From Rikenellaceae bacterium (lineage in GTDB: Bacteria; Bacteroidota; Bacteroidia; Bacteroidales; Rikenellaceae): DNA of 34,505 bases. Shown piece after piece: positions 8,087 to 16,242 of this stretch. The position numbers and the translations under genes are program-made. Within the stretch, counting starts at the first letter, position 1. Each line of letters starts with the position of its first letter. The notes beneath the pieces were generated by a model. The model ran no database searches. It was given only the letters and a program-made list of their open reading frames with translations, and had not been told where the DNA came from. Where the stretch lies: contig JAISHQ010000050.1 in the NCBI GenBank assembly GCA_031262465.1, forward strand, positions 1 to 34,505, read 5' to 3'.

Positions 8087-8281
8087 CAGGGAAATCACAT
8101 TCGCCTCTCGGGCGAATGCGTTTCATGCTGTATTCCCCCGGCTCAAGCTCGCTTGAGAGGCCGGGGGAATACAGTATAAAACGAAGTCCTGAAGGGATGA
8201 TCTCCCTGCAAACCAAAGCAGAAAAGTTTTTGGGGCACCTTTTTTCAAAAAGGCGCGATGGTTCTCTAAGAACAGTTCCAG
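8087..8281 (+). repeat. multi-hairpin repeat, copy 1 (plus orientation)
   Basis: A chain of five hairpins: H1 CATTCGCC/GGCGAATG (8098-8118); H2 a 15-bp stem 8128-8142 with 8160-8174 topped by TCAAG/CTTGA; H3 AGGGA/TCCCT (8193-8207); H4 8235-8256 (CCTTTTT/AAAAAGG core); H5 GTTCT/AGAAC (8261-8273). Copies 2 and 3 lie near 32.2 and 32.6 kb. The element abuts the stop codon of the aquaporin gene (8282-8284), and its H5/H4 end may serve as that gene's terminator. Confidence 0.8.
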
Positions 8282-8947
8282 CTATGCCTTTTCCGTTTCC
8301 AGCCCACGCCAGATCAGCGAGGCCAGCAGGCCGCCTGCGAGTGGGGCGACGATGAAGAGCCACAGTTGGGAGAGGGCCGCTCCGCCGGCAAAGAGGGCCG
8401 GGCCGATGCTCCGGGCGGGGTTGACCGAGGTGCCGGTGATCGGGATGCACACGATGTGGATCAAGACCAGCGCCAAGCCGATGGCTATCCCGGCAAAGGC
8501 GTTGTTCGCCCCTTTGGAGGTGGAGCCTAACACGACTAACACGAAGAGGCAGGTGAAGACCACTTCGGCGACCAAGGCCTGCCCGAGGTGGGTGTAGGAG
8601 TTGGCCCCTGTCAAGGTCGTGGTCGAGCCGGAATCTTTGGCCAAAAACCAGAGGATGGCCGAGCCGATGATCGCTCCAGCGACCTGAAACAGCATATATA
8701 GGGCCGCATCCTTGCCCGAGATTTTGTTCGAGGCCCACATCCCGATGGTGATAGCCGGGTTGATGTGACACCCAGAGATTTTACCGATCGTGTAAACCAT
8801 GGCCAGCACGGCCAGCCCAAAGGCAAAAGCCACGCCGAGCGTCCCGACCGACGAAAAAGGTTGAGCGGCACCGGCAAACACGGCGGCACCACAACCCATC
8901 AGAACCAAGACCATGGTTCCGAACAGTTCTGCAAAATACTTCTTCAT
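8282..8947 (-). CDS. aqpZ: aquaporin Z-type water channel
   Basis: Six-helix inner-membrane MIP-family channel of 221 residues. Both half-helix NPA boxes are present: HINPAI (NPA 63-65) and TSVNPARS (NPA 176-178). The selectivity filter looks water-specific, as in AqpZ: a Phe in AFAFGLAV, H164 in LIHIVC, T173 before SVNPAR, and R179. A glycerol facilitator would have the longer loops and smaller residues that are absent here. MKKYFAELFGTMVLVL is a normal start. The gene is monocistronic and is followed immediately by the multi-hairpin repeat on its 3' side. Confidence 0.95.
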   Translation of the reverse strand: MKKYFAELFGTMVLVLMGCGAAVFAGAAQPFSSVGTLGVAFAFGLAVLAMVYTIGKISGCHINPAITIGMWASNKISGKDAALYMLFQVAGAIIGSAILWFLAKDSGSTTTLTGANSYTHLGQALVAEVVFTCLFVLVVLGSTSKGANNAFAGIAIGLALVLIHIVCIPITGTSVNPARSIGPALFAGGAALSQLWLFIVAPLAGGLLASLIWRGLETEKA

Positions 8948-9064
8948 AGTTGAGTGATGTTTTAATGAGAGGATTTATGGTTATCTGATTTCCCATATTT
9001 TTAGCAAAAACACTGCCACGGGTTATTTTTACCTAAAATAGATGGAAATTCGGCGAATTTGCAT

Positions 9065-9072
9065 TATATTTG
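9065..9072 (+). promoter_or_regulatory. -7 element for the dipeptidyl peptidase gene
   Basis: TATATTTG is a perfect match to TAnnTTTG, 20 bases before the ATG at 9092. No convincing TTTG lies at the -33 position. Its position argues that the in-frame ATG at 9059 is not the start. Confidence 0.5.
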
Positions 9073-9091
9073 TACACAAAATCGAAAAACA

Positions 9092-11131
9092 ATGAAAAAA
9101 TTAACAATGACTATGATGGCGATCACCCTGTGCGCGGCGGGTTTTCAGGCGTGCGAACAAACAACAACCCAGCCCACCGGCTTTGAGTGGCAGATCGACC
9201 GGTTCGACGACATCAAGGTGCTGCGGTATCAGGTGCCGGACTTCGACTCGCTGAGCCTCAGGCAGAAAGAGCTGATCTATTACCTAAGCCAAGCGGCGGT
9301 CTGCGGGCGCGACATCCTGTACGATCAAAATTTCAAATACAACCTCGCGATCCGCCGAACGCTTGAGGCTATTTACCTTAATTATAAGGGTGACCGCTCG
9401 AGTGCCGAATTTGCGGAATTTGAAAAATACCTCAAAAAGGTGTGGTTTGCCAACGGCATCCACCACCACTATTCGATGGACAAATTCACCCCCGGATTTT
9501 CGGCGGCCTATTTCAACACGCTGATCGGGGCTATTCCGGCTGAGAGCCTGCCCACCGATTTCGGCTCGCGCGAGGCGTTGTTGGCGGCCATCGAACCGGC
9601 CATTTTTAACCCCACGCTCTACGCCAAGCGGGTCAACCTCGATGCCGATTCGGATTTGCTAACCACCTCGGCCATGCACTATTACGAGGGGGTCACCCAG
9701 CCCGAGGCGGAAAGTTTTTATGCGGCTCAGGTCGACCCACGCGACAGCACCCCCGTCTCTTACGGCCTCAACAGCCGGTTGGTCAAGGAAAACGGCGTGC
9801 TGACCGAACGGGTGTGGAAATCGGGCGGAATGTACGGCGCGGCGATCGACCGGATCGTCGGCTGGCTCGAAAAGGCGGCAACCGTGGCCGAAAACGACCA
9901 CCAGCGCGAGACGATCGAGACCCTCATCGCCTATTACCGCTCGGGCGACCTGCATACCTTTGATAAATACAGCGTGTTGTGGGTGGGCGACGACTCGCAG
10001 GTCGATTTTGTAAACGGATTCATCGAAGTGTACGGCGACCCGCTGGGTTACAAGGGGTCGTGGGAGTCGCTGGTCAACTTCAAGAACTTGGAGGCCACCA
10101 AGCGCACGGCCACGATCAGCGCCAACGCCCAATGGTTTGAGGATCATTCGCCGATCGAGCCGCAATTCCGCAAACCGGAGGTCAAAGGCGTGTCGGCCAA
10201 GGTGATAACGGCGGCCATGTTGGGCGGCGACTGCTTTCCACCCACGCCGATCGGGATCAATCTGCCCAACTCGGACTGGATTCGGCGCGATTACGGGTCG
10301 AAATCGGTGACCATCGAGAACATCACCTCAGCCTATACCGAAGCCTCGCGCGGCGACGGGTTCAACGACGAGTTTGTGCTCCGCGCCGAAGACCGGCGGC
10401 GGATGGACGAGTACGGCTCGCTGGCCGATAACCTCCACACCGACCTGCACGAATGCCTCGGGCACGGCTCGGGGCAATTGGCTCCGGGCGTGCGGGGCGA
10501 CGAATTGCGCAATTACGGTTCGACCCTCGAAGAGGCGCGCGCCGATCTCTTCGCGCTCTATTACATCGCCGACCCGAAAATGGTCGAATTGGGACTGCTC
10601 CCCTCGCTGGACGGCGCGTGGGCCGAATACGCCAAATACGTCATGAACGGCCTGATGACCCAGCTGACCCGCATCCAGCCCGGCAAGAACATCGAGGAGG
10701 CACACATGCGCAACCGGATGCTCATCGCGGCGTGGTGCTATGAACAGGGGCGGGCCGAAAATGTGATCGAAAAGCGGGTGGAAAATGGGAAAACCTACAT
10801 CGTGGTCAACGATTTTGAAAAACTGCGCACCCTCTTCGGGCGGCTATTGAACTTGGTGCAACACATCAAGTCGACCGGCGATTTTGCCGCCGGGCAGGCT
10901 TTGGTCGAAGGATATGGTGTAAAGGTCGACCCGGCCCTGCACGCCGAAGTGTTGGAACGTTATGCCACGCTGAACCTGGCTCCCTACGCGGGCTTTGTCA
11001 ATCCGGTCTACGAACCGGTGCTCACCGGCGGACAAATCACCGACATAAAAGTCACCTACACCGAGGGCTACATCGACCAAATGTTGCGCTATTCCCGCGA
11101 CTTCTCCTTCCTCCCAACGGTGAATGAGTAG
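9092..11131 (+). CDS. dipeptidyl peptidase III-like zinc lipoprotein (family M49)
   Basis: Zinc exopeptidase that releases dipeptides from the N terminus of oligopeptides. The 679-residue product has the M49 zinc motif HECLGH (residues 453-458; family HExxGH with one inserted residue) and the third ligand in EEARAD (about residue 480). MKKLTMTMMAITLCAAGFQAC is a lipoprotein signal peptide with the cysteine at residue 21, so the enzyme is probably exported and lipid-anchored, unlike cytosolic eukaryotic DPP III. The start is placed at 9092 because the frame's earlier ATG (9059) lies upstream of the -7 box. It would supply dipeptides, fitting a protein-fermenting Bacteroidales lifestyle. Divergent from aqpZ. 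Confidence 0.92.
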   Translation: MKKLTMTMMAITLCAAGFQACEQTTTQPTGFEWQIDRFDDIKVLRYQVPDFDSLSLRQKELIYYLSQAAVCGRDILYDQNFKYNLAIRRTLEAIYLNYKGDRSSAEFAEFEKYLKKVWFANGIHHHYSMDKFTPGFSAAYFNTLIGAIPAESLPTDFGSREALLAAIEPAIFNPTLYAKRVNLDADSDLLTTSAMHYYEGVTQPEAESFYAAQVDPRDSTPVSYGLNSRLVKENGVLTERVWKSGGMYGAAIDRIVGWLEKAATVAENDHQRETIETLIAYYRSGDLHTFDKYSVLWVGDDSQVDFVNGFIEVYGDPLGYKGSWESLVNFKNLEATKRTATISANAQWFEDHSPIEPQFRKPEVKGVSAKVITAAMLGGDCFPPTPIGINLPNSDWIRRDYGSKSVTIENITSAYTEASRGDGFNDEFVLRAEDRRRMDEYGSLADNLHTDLHECLGHGSGQLAPGVRGDELRNYGSTLEEARADLFALYYIADPKMVELGLLPSLDGAWAEYAKYVMNGLMTQLTRIQPGKNIEEAHMRNRMLIAAWCYEQGRAENVIEKRVENGKTYIVVNDFEKLRTLFGRLLNLVQHIKSTGDFAAGQALVEGYGVKVDPALHAEVLERYATLNLAPYAGFVNPVYEPVLTGGQITDIKVTYTEGYIDQMLRYSRDFSFLPTVNE

Positions 11132-11154
11132 TTGACTGAAAAAACAGCAAAGAA

Positions 11155-11185
11155 AATAGCCCTCAAACGAGGGCTATTGCTTTGG
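11155..11185. terminator. shared terminator of two convergent genes
   Basis: AATAGCCCTC (11155-11164) pairs with GAGGGCTATT (11169-11178) around AAAC. The stop codon of the minus-strand AbiH-like gene (11174-11176) lies inside the right arm. T-rich tails occur on both sides but are weak. Confidence 0.65.
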
Positions 11186-12268
11186 AAGTGTGATTCCAGT
11201 GAAGGGAAAGGGCAATGGCTCTCCTCCTACGACGGTAATGGCAACGGGTTCTTCTTTGCGATCATCAACTCTCTTGCCTATGTCAAGTTTAAACATATTC
11301 GTATTATAAGCCACGTATATGTTCTCCTTTATGTTATTTTTCGTATCTTGCAAACCAGCTTGTTTTAAAAAATGATCTTTTATTCTATCTTCTTCTTCGT
11401 ATTTAAGATTAATCTGGTTTCCTGTAAATACTTTTTCGTTATTAAATGCGAATAAAATCATTTTGCAACCTTTTTTCAGAGGAGTTCCAATAGCCTCCCA
11501 CCACTTTTTGTCTGTGTCGCCATAAGAGACTCCAAATGTGCAGATCAAATTCGCTTCCTCTATCCATTTCTTACATTTCGCATCATGTTCCGTTCGACAT
11601 CTTTTATTGCGTTCGGATTTTACATAACGCTCTGTAACTCGTGATTCTCCACGAAGTTTCTCGTTAGCTATTTGAGACGTATCATTCACACCCAAAATCA
11701 TCCTTTCTTCTACATACCCATGTATATGCTCGATTGACCTTAAATATGTTTCTGAACCATTGGGGCGTCTTTTTATCAGCAAGGGTGGCTGGTTCTGAAT
11801 TATACGTTCAATGGATCGTGAATAATTGAAGGTGATGATTTGAATATTCCAAGTTTGATTATGCCATTGAGACAAGTATGTATTTATAGCTGTAATCTCT
11901 GCTGGATATAATTTTTGCCACGAGGATATCAGGTGTTCACAAAACAAATTCTTCTTATCTACATTGAACGGCCATCGTTCTTCTTCGAGTTTAATATATT
12001 CGGATAGCTTTTCTACCAGATGTTCATAAAGTTCTACGGCCTGTTCTGTATCCAAAAATTCAAGATAACCACCTAACGCAAGTTCCAAATCAGACCAATT
12101 ATCGAAATTATTAAAACGCTCTGTCTCCAATTCCTCCTTGAAAGATTTTATAACATCAGAATCACCATCTTTCGGCAAGTTTAAATAATAGTTATAAAAA
12201 TCTTTATAACCGGTCTTCATCCCGAGATTGATGTCAAAGCCGTTGCCTATCAAATAAACGATGTTCAT
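11174..12268 (-). CDS. AbiH-like abortive infection protein
   Basis: A 364-residue protein with the AbiH-family N terminus YLIGNGFDINLGMKTGYKDFY, followed by the family's FNYSRSIERI-type and HIHGYVEERMILGVND segments and the later CTFGVSYGDTDKKWW stretch. AbiH members act in phage exclusion, first described on lactococcal plasmids; the mechanism is not established. The gene is markedly AT-rich and uses different codons from its GC-rich neighbours, a sign of horizontal acquisition. It sits 42 bases downstream of pyrF with no obvious promoter or partner gene, so it may ride on the prfA-pyrF transcript. No integrase or direct repeat was seen. Confidence 0.85.
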   Translation of the reverse strand: MNIVYLIGNGFDINLGMKTGYKDFYNYYLNLPKDGDSDVIKSFKEELETERFNNFDNWSDLELALGGYLEFLDTEQAVELYEHLVEKLSEYIKLEEERWPFNVDKKNLFCEHLISSWQKLYPAEITAINTYLSQWHNQTWNIQIITFNYSRSIERIIQNQPPLLIKRRPNGSETYLRSIEHIHGYVEERMILGVNDTSQIANEKLRGESRVTERYVKSERNKRCRTEHDAKCKKWIEEANLICTFGVSYGDTDKKWWEAIGTPLKKGCKMILFAFNNEKVFTGNQINLKYEEEDRIKDHFLKQAGLQDTKNNIKENIYVAYNTNMFKLDIGKRVDDRKEEPVAITVVGGEPLPFPFTGITLPKQ

Positions 12269-12310
12269 AATTATCTCATGATTTGATTTATCGCTGATCT
12301 ATGAAGCCAC

Positions 12311-13135
12311 CTAAAGAATCTCCATTAACAACCCCTCCATTTCGTCGCGGAGTTCTTTGGCTTTCGCGCCGGCGACTTGGGCGAAGTGGACGCTGGAGTC
12401 GGCGTAGATGATTGCGCGGGAGGAGTTGACCAACAGACCACAACGGCTGTTCAGGCCATATTTGGCCACCTCGGACAGACTGCCGCCCTGCGCGCCGACA
12501 CCCGGCACCAAGAGGAAATGGTCGGGGACGATCTGCCGGATGCCCGCCAACATCTCGGGACGGGTCGCGCCCACAACGTACATCGTGTTATCCGGGGTAC
12601 CCCAGCTCATCGAGGTTTTGATCACCTTTTCATAGAGTTTGTCCCCGTCGACTAACTGTTGCATCTCGAAATCCGAGGCCGACGGGTTGGAAGTCAACGC
12701 CAAAAGCACCGCCCATTTGTCCGCGAAGGTCAAAAAAGGCTTCACCGTATCCTCGCCCATGTAGGGCGAGAGGGTCACCGCGTCGACCTTCATGTCGGAG
12801 AAAAAGGCCCGTGCATACATCTGCGAGGTGTTGCCGATGTCGCCCCGTTTGGCGTCGGCGATAATCAGAATTTTCGGGTATTTGGTCTTGATGTACTCCA
12901 CAATTTTCGTCAGCGAGTACCACCCCTTGGCTCCGGCGGCCTCGTAAAAGGCCAGATTGGGCTTGTAGCAGACGGTGTAAGGCGCTGTGGCATCGACAAT
13001 TGACTTGTTGAACTCGTACACCGGGTCGTCGTGAGTCAGCAGGTGCTCCGGAATTTTCGCGATGTCGCTATCCAACCCCACGCAGAGGAAACTGCGCTTG
13101 GCCTTGATCTCGTCAAAGAGTTGTTGTGCATTCAT
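12311..13135 (-). CDS. pyrF: orotidine-5'-phosphate decarboxylase
   Basis: Last step of UMP synthesis: decarboxylates OMP to UMP. The 274-residue length and sequence match the longer (subfamily 2) bacterial form. The N-terminal strand FLCVGLDSD and the catalytic D-x-K-x-x-D cluster in IIADAKRGDIGNTS (D94, K96, D99) are present, and the phosphate-binding end LLVPGVGAQGGSLSEV follows. It begins 10 bases after the prfA stop, so the two form an operon, a common order in Bacteroidales. Confidence 0.96.
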   Translation of the reverse strand: MNAQQLFDEIKAKRSFLCVGLDSDIAKIPEHLLTHDDPVYEFNKSIVDATAPYTVCYKPNLAFYEAAGAKGWYSLTKIVEYIKTKYPKILIIADAKRGDIGNTSQMYARAFFSDMKVDAVTLSPYMGEDTVKPFLTFADKWAVLLALTSNPSASDFEMQQLVDGDKLYEKVIKTSMSWGTPDNTMYVVGATRPEMLAGIRQIVPDHFLLVPGVGAQGGSLSEVAKYGLNSRCGLLVNSSRAIIYADSSVHFAQVAGAKAKELRDEMEGLLMEIL

Positions 13136-13145
13136 ATTCGTCTCC

Positions 13146-14234
13146 TTAATTTATCTCGCTGGCTTTGAGCCGTTCCGCATTTTCGGCCACCTGCAAGTTG
13201 TCGATAAATCCCTGAATATCACCGTCCATAACCGCCGGCAGGTTGTAGACCGTGTAATTGATCCGGTGGTCGGTCACGCGGCCCTGCGGGTAATTATAGG
13301 TGCGGATTTTGGCCGAACGGTCGCCTGTCGAGACCAGCGTCTTGCGCATCCCGGCGATCTCGTCCAAGTATTTTTGGTATTCGAGGTTGAACAAGCGGGT
13401 GCGAAGCTCCTCTAACGCCTTGTCGAAGTTTTTCAACTGCGACTTCTGATCCTGACACTGCACGACGATCCCCGAGGGAATGTGGGTCAGCCGGATGGCC
13501 GAATAGGTCGTGTTGACCGACTGCCCGCCGGGGCCTGAGGCACAAAAAGTGTCCTTGCGAATATCGCCCATATTCAGCTCCAAATCGAACTCTTCGGCTT
13601 CGGGGAGCACGGCCACCGAGGCCGCCGAGGTGTGGACACGCCCCTGGGTCTCGGTCTGCGGCACACGCTGAACGCGGTGAACGCCCGACTCGTATTTCAG
13701 CACCCCATAAGCCCCCGGGGCGTTGACTTTCATCACCACCTCCTTGAACCCTCCGGCGGCACCCTCGCTGGTGCTGTTCAGCTCGTATTTCCACCCCTTG
13801 CGATCCAAAAATTTGGTGTACATCCGGAAGAGGTCACCGGCAAAAATCGCCGCCTCGTCGCCTCCCGTGCCGCCGCGAATCTCGATGATCGCGTTTTTTC
13901 CGTCCTGCGGGTCGGCCGGAAGCAACAGCAGTTTGATCTCCTCCTCCAGCTGGGCGACCTTCGGCTCGAGCGTATCGACCTCGCCCTTAGCCATTTCGCG
14001 CATCTCCTCGTCCTTCTCGGTTTGGAGAATCTCCTTAGCCTCCTCCAAGTTGGCGACCGCCGTGCGGTAACGCTCGCTCGCCTCAACCAAGGGCTGAAGT
14101 TCGCGGTACTCCTTGTTGAGGGCAACAAATCGCTTCATGTCGCCAATCACCTCCGGGTCGGTCATCTGCTGACCGATCTCTTCGTATTTGATTTTCAGAC
14201 CGTCTAACCGGTTCAATATGCTATTTTCTGCCAT
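13146..14234 (-). CDS. prfA: peptide chain release factor 1
   Basis: Recognises UAA and UAG in the ribosomal A site and triggers peptide release. The 362-residue product has the codon-recognition tripeptide PQT (residues 192-194, the P-x-T motif of RF1 rather than SPF of RF2) and the universally conserved GGQ (236-238) in SGPGGQSVN, which contacts the peptidyl-transferase centre. It is first in an operon with pyrF and has a promoter-like TACCTTTG shortly upstream. Confidence 0.97.
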   Translation of the reverse strand: MAENSILNRLDGLKIKYEEIGQQMTDPEVIGDMKRFVALNKEYRELQPLVEASERYRTAVANLEEAKEILQTEKDEEMREMAKGEVDTLEPKVAQLEEEIKLLLLPADPQDGKNAIIEIRGGTGGDEAAIFAGDLFRMYTKFLDRKGWKYELNSTSEGAAGGFKEVVMKVNAPGAYGVLKYESGVHRVQRVPQTETQGRVHTSAASVAVLPEAEEFDLELNMGDIRKDTFCASGPGGQSVNTTYSAIRLTHIPSGIVVQCQDQKSQLKNFDKALEELRTRLFNLEYQKYLDEIAGMRKTLVSTGDRSAKIRTYNYPQGRVTDHRINYTVYNLPAVMDGDIQGFIDNLQVAENAERLKASEIN

Positions 14235-14256
14235 AATTCTATTCCTGATTCAGGTA

Positions 14257-14264
14257 CAAAGGTA
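14257..14264 (-). promoter_or_regulatory. -7 element of prfA-pyrF
   Basis: TACCTTTG on the minus strand matches TAnnTTTG and lies 23 bases upstream of the prfA ATG. A TTTTCG at about the -33 position is weak. Confidence 0.5.
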
Positions 14265-14297
14265 AGAAAAGGTACGCACAATCACGAAAACTTTCCT

Positions 14298-14305
14298 TAT
14301 CTTTG
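14298..14305 (+). promoter_or_regulatory. -7 element of the kdgK operon
   Basis: TATCTTTG is a perfect TAnnTTTG, giving a leader of about 45 bases before kdgK. The -33 box is not evident, so an activator may be required. It is arranged divergently from the prfA promoter. Confidence 0.5.
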
Positions 14306-14358
14306 TCCTATATCGAATAGGTATTGACCCAACCATTTTAGAATAGATATAACACCAC

Positions 14359-15399
14359 ATGAAAAAAGTTGTTACCTTCGGAGAGGTTATGTTGCGATTG
14401 GCTACGCCGGGCTATTTGCGATTCTCCCAAGCAAAAGAATTTACAGCCACCTTTGGCGGTGGCGAGGCCAATGTGGCCGTTTCGTTGGCTCAATTCGGCA
14501 TCCCGACCGCCTTTGTGACACGCCTTCCCGCGAACGACATCGCCGAGTCCTGTCTAATGGAGTTGCGCAAATTCGGCGTTGCGACCGATCACATCCTGCG
14601 TGGCGGCGAGCGGATGGGCATCTATTTTCTCGAAACCGGAGCCGTTGCGCGCCCCAGCAAAGTGATTTACGACCGGAGCCATTCGGCCATTGCTGAAATC
14701 GAGCCGGGGATGATTGATTGGGACGAAGTCTTTCGCGGGGCCGATTGGTTCCATTGGACGGGCATCACTCCCGCCTTGTCGCAAGGGGCGGCCGATGTCT
14801 GTCTGGAGGCGATTCAGGCGGCTAACCGATTGGGGCTTACCGTTTCGGTCGATTTGAATTACCGGAAAAACCTGTGGAAATACGGCAAACACGCCTCGGA
14901 GGTGATGCCCGCACTGGTCGAGGGGTGTCAGGTGATCCTCGGCAACGAGGAGGATGCGGAGCGGGTCTTTGGCATCAAGCCCGAGGGGTTCGATGCCGCG
15001 CGAACCGGCGGACACGTAGAGGCCGAGGCGTTTCAATCGGTTTGTCGCCAGATGATGGCGCGATTCCCGCGCGCCGAAAAGGTTATCATCACCCTGCGCG
15101 GCTCGATCAACGCCAACCACAACACGTGGGGCGGGGTGCTTTACGACGGATCGACCCTCTTTGCCTCTCCCCGGTACGATATTACACACATCGTCGACCG
15201 CGTCGGCGGCGGCGATTCGTTTATGGCGGGTCTGATTTACGGGTTGATAACCTTCGCGGGCGACGACCAACGGGCGTTGAATTTTGCGACAGCGGCTTCA
15301 AGCCTGAAACACACGGTGTACGGCGATTTCAACCTAATTACCGTCGCGGAGGTTGAAAACTTGATGAGAGGGGATAGCTCCGGCCGAGTATCACGTTAA
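14359..15399 (+). CDS. kdgK: 2-keto-3-deoxygluconate kinase
   Basis: PfkB/ribokinase-family sugar kinase that phosphorylates 2-keto-3-deoxygluconate to KDPG. The 346-residue product has the PfkB N-terminal signature TFGGGEANVAVSLAQFG (residues 32-48) and the C-terminal ATP/anion-hole signature DRVGGGDSFMAGLIYG, with D286 as the likely catalytic base. Neighbours fix the substrate: the next gene is the KDPG aldolase and the third a hexuronate-type transporter. A 124-bp repeat starts one base after the stop codon. Confidence 0.93.
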   Translation: MKKVVTFGEVMLRLATPGYLRFSQAKEFTATFGGGEANVAVSLAQFGIPTAFVTRLPANDIAESCLMELRKFGVATDHILRGGERMGIYFLETGAVARPSKVIYDRSHSAIAEIEPGMIDWDEVFRGADWFHWTGITPALSQGAADVCLEAIQAANRLGLTVSVDLNYRKNLWKYGKHASEVMPALVEGCQVILGNEEDAERVFGIKPEGFDAARTGGHVEAEAFQSVCRQMMARFPRAEKVIITLRGSINANHNTWGGVLYDGSTLFASPRYDITHIVDRVGGGDSFMAGLIYGLITFAGDDQRALNFATAASSLKHTVYGDFNLITVAEVENLMRGDSSGRVSR

Positions 15400-15400
15400 A

Positions 15401-15524
15401 TGGAACTCCTACAAGCCCCAAATACTGCGTTACGCTCCTTCGGCAAAATGCTCGAGTACGTTTTTAGTACACTGCGCTTTTGCCTCGGTCGCAAGCCTTG
15501 TCTTTGGGGCTTGTAGAAGTTCCA
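15401..15524 (-). repeat. 120-bp stem-ended repeat, copy A
   Basis: Ends are complementary: TGGAACTCCTACAAGCCCC pairs with GGGGCTTGTAGAAGTTCCA at the other end, with few mismatches. The core (read on the minus strand AAGACAAGGCTTGCGACCG ... AACGCAGTATTT) is nearly the same as copies B, C and D. It fills the kdgK-kdgA gap, beginning one base after the kdgK stop and ending 20 bases before kdgA. Confidence 0.92.
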
Positions 15525-15544
15525 TAGAATAAAATAAAAAAGGT

Positions 15545-16216
15545 ATGGCAAAATTTTCAAAAATAGAAGTCATCGAGGCCATGGCCTCGACGGGTATGGT
15601 GCCCGTTTTTTACCACAGCGATCTGGAAACGGCCCAAAACGTCCTCAAAGCGTGTTACGACGGCGGTGTGCGGGCGTTTGAGTTTACCAACCGGGGCGAT
15701 TTTGCCCACGAGGTGTTCGGTCAGCTCGTGAAATTTGCCGCTCGGGAGTGCCCCGGCCTGATCTTGGGCGCGGGGACGGTGGTCGACCCGGCCACCGCCG
15801 CACTCTACATCCAATTGGGAGCCAATTTTGTGGTCAGCCCCCTGTTCAACCCCGAGGTGGCCAAAATCTGCAACCGCCGCTTGATTCCTTATGTGCCGGG
15901 ATGCGGGTCGGTCACGGAGATCGGCACGGCACAGGAGGCGGGGTGCGACGTCTGCAAGGTCTTCCCGGCGGGCGAGGTCGGCGGCCCGTCGTTCGTGAAA
16001 AATGCAATGGCACCCATGCCGTGGTCGATGTTGATGGCCACCGGAGCGGTTGAACCGACCGAGGGGAACCTCTCGGCGTGGGTCAAAGCGGGCGCGCTCT
16101 GCGTGGGCATGGGGTCTCAGCTCTTCCCCAAAGAGACGGTCGCCGCCCGTCGTTGGGAGCAGATCACCGACACCTGCCGCCACGCGCTGGCGATTATTGC
16201 CAAAAACAAACGTTGA
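15545..16216 (+). CDS. kdgA: 2-keto-3-deoxy-6-phosphogluconate aldolase
   Basis: Class I aldolase that splits KDPG into pyruvate and glyceraldehyde 3-phosphate. At 223 residues it has the usual size; the catalytic glutamate is in AFEFTNRGD (E46) and the Schiff-base lysine in [14 protein letters not shown] (K138). The [11 protein letters not shown] and [11 protein letters not shown] strands of the TIM barrel are clear. It is the second gene of the kdgK-kdgA-transporter operon, separated from kdgK only by a repeat. Confidence 0.95.
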   Translation: MAKFSKIEVIEAMASTGMVPVFYHSDLETAQNVLKACYDGGVRAFEFTNRGDFAHEVFGQLVKFAARECPGLILGAGTVVDPATAALYIQLGANFVVSPLFNPEVAKICNRRLIPYVPGCGSVTEIGTAQEAGCDVCKVFPAGEVGGPSFVKNAMAPMPWSMLMATGAVEPTEGNLSAWVKAGALCVGMGSQLFPKETVAARRWEQITDTCRHALAIIAKNKR

Positions 16217-16242
16217 AACCATACACCTAACTATTAACCCCT

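Noticed and set aside
8031..8771. Minus-strand frame of 246 codons overlapping aqpZ and repeat copy 1
   Set aside because: Wrong frame of aqpZ followed by translation of hairpin DNA; no protein family is visible.
11132..11368. Small plus-strand frame after the peptidase gene
   Set aside because: It runs through the terminator hairpin and is antisense to the AbiH-like gene.
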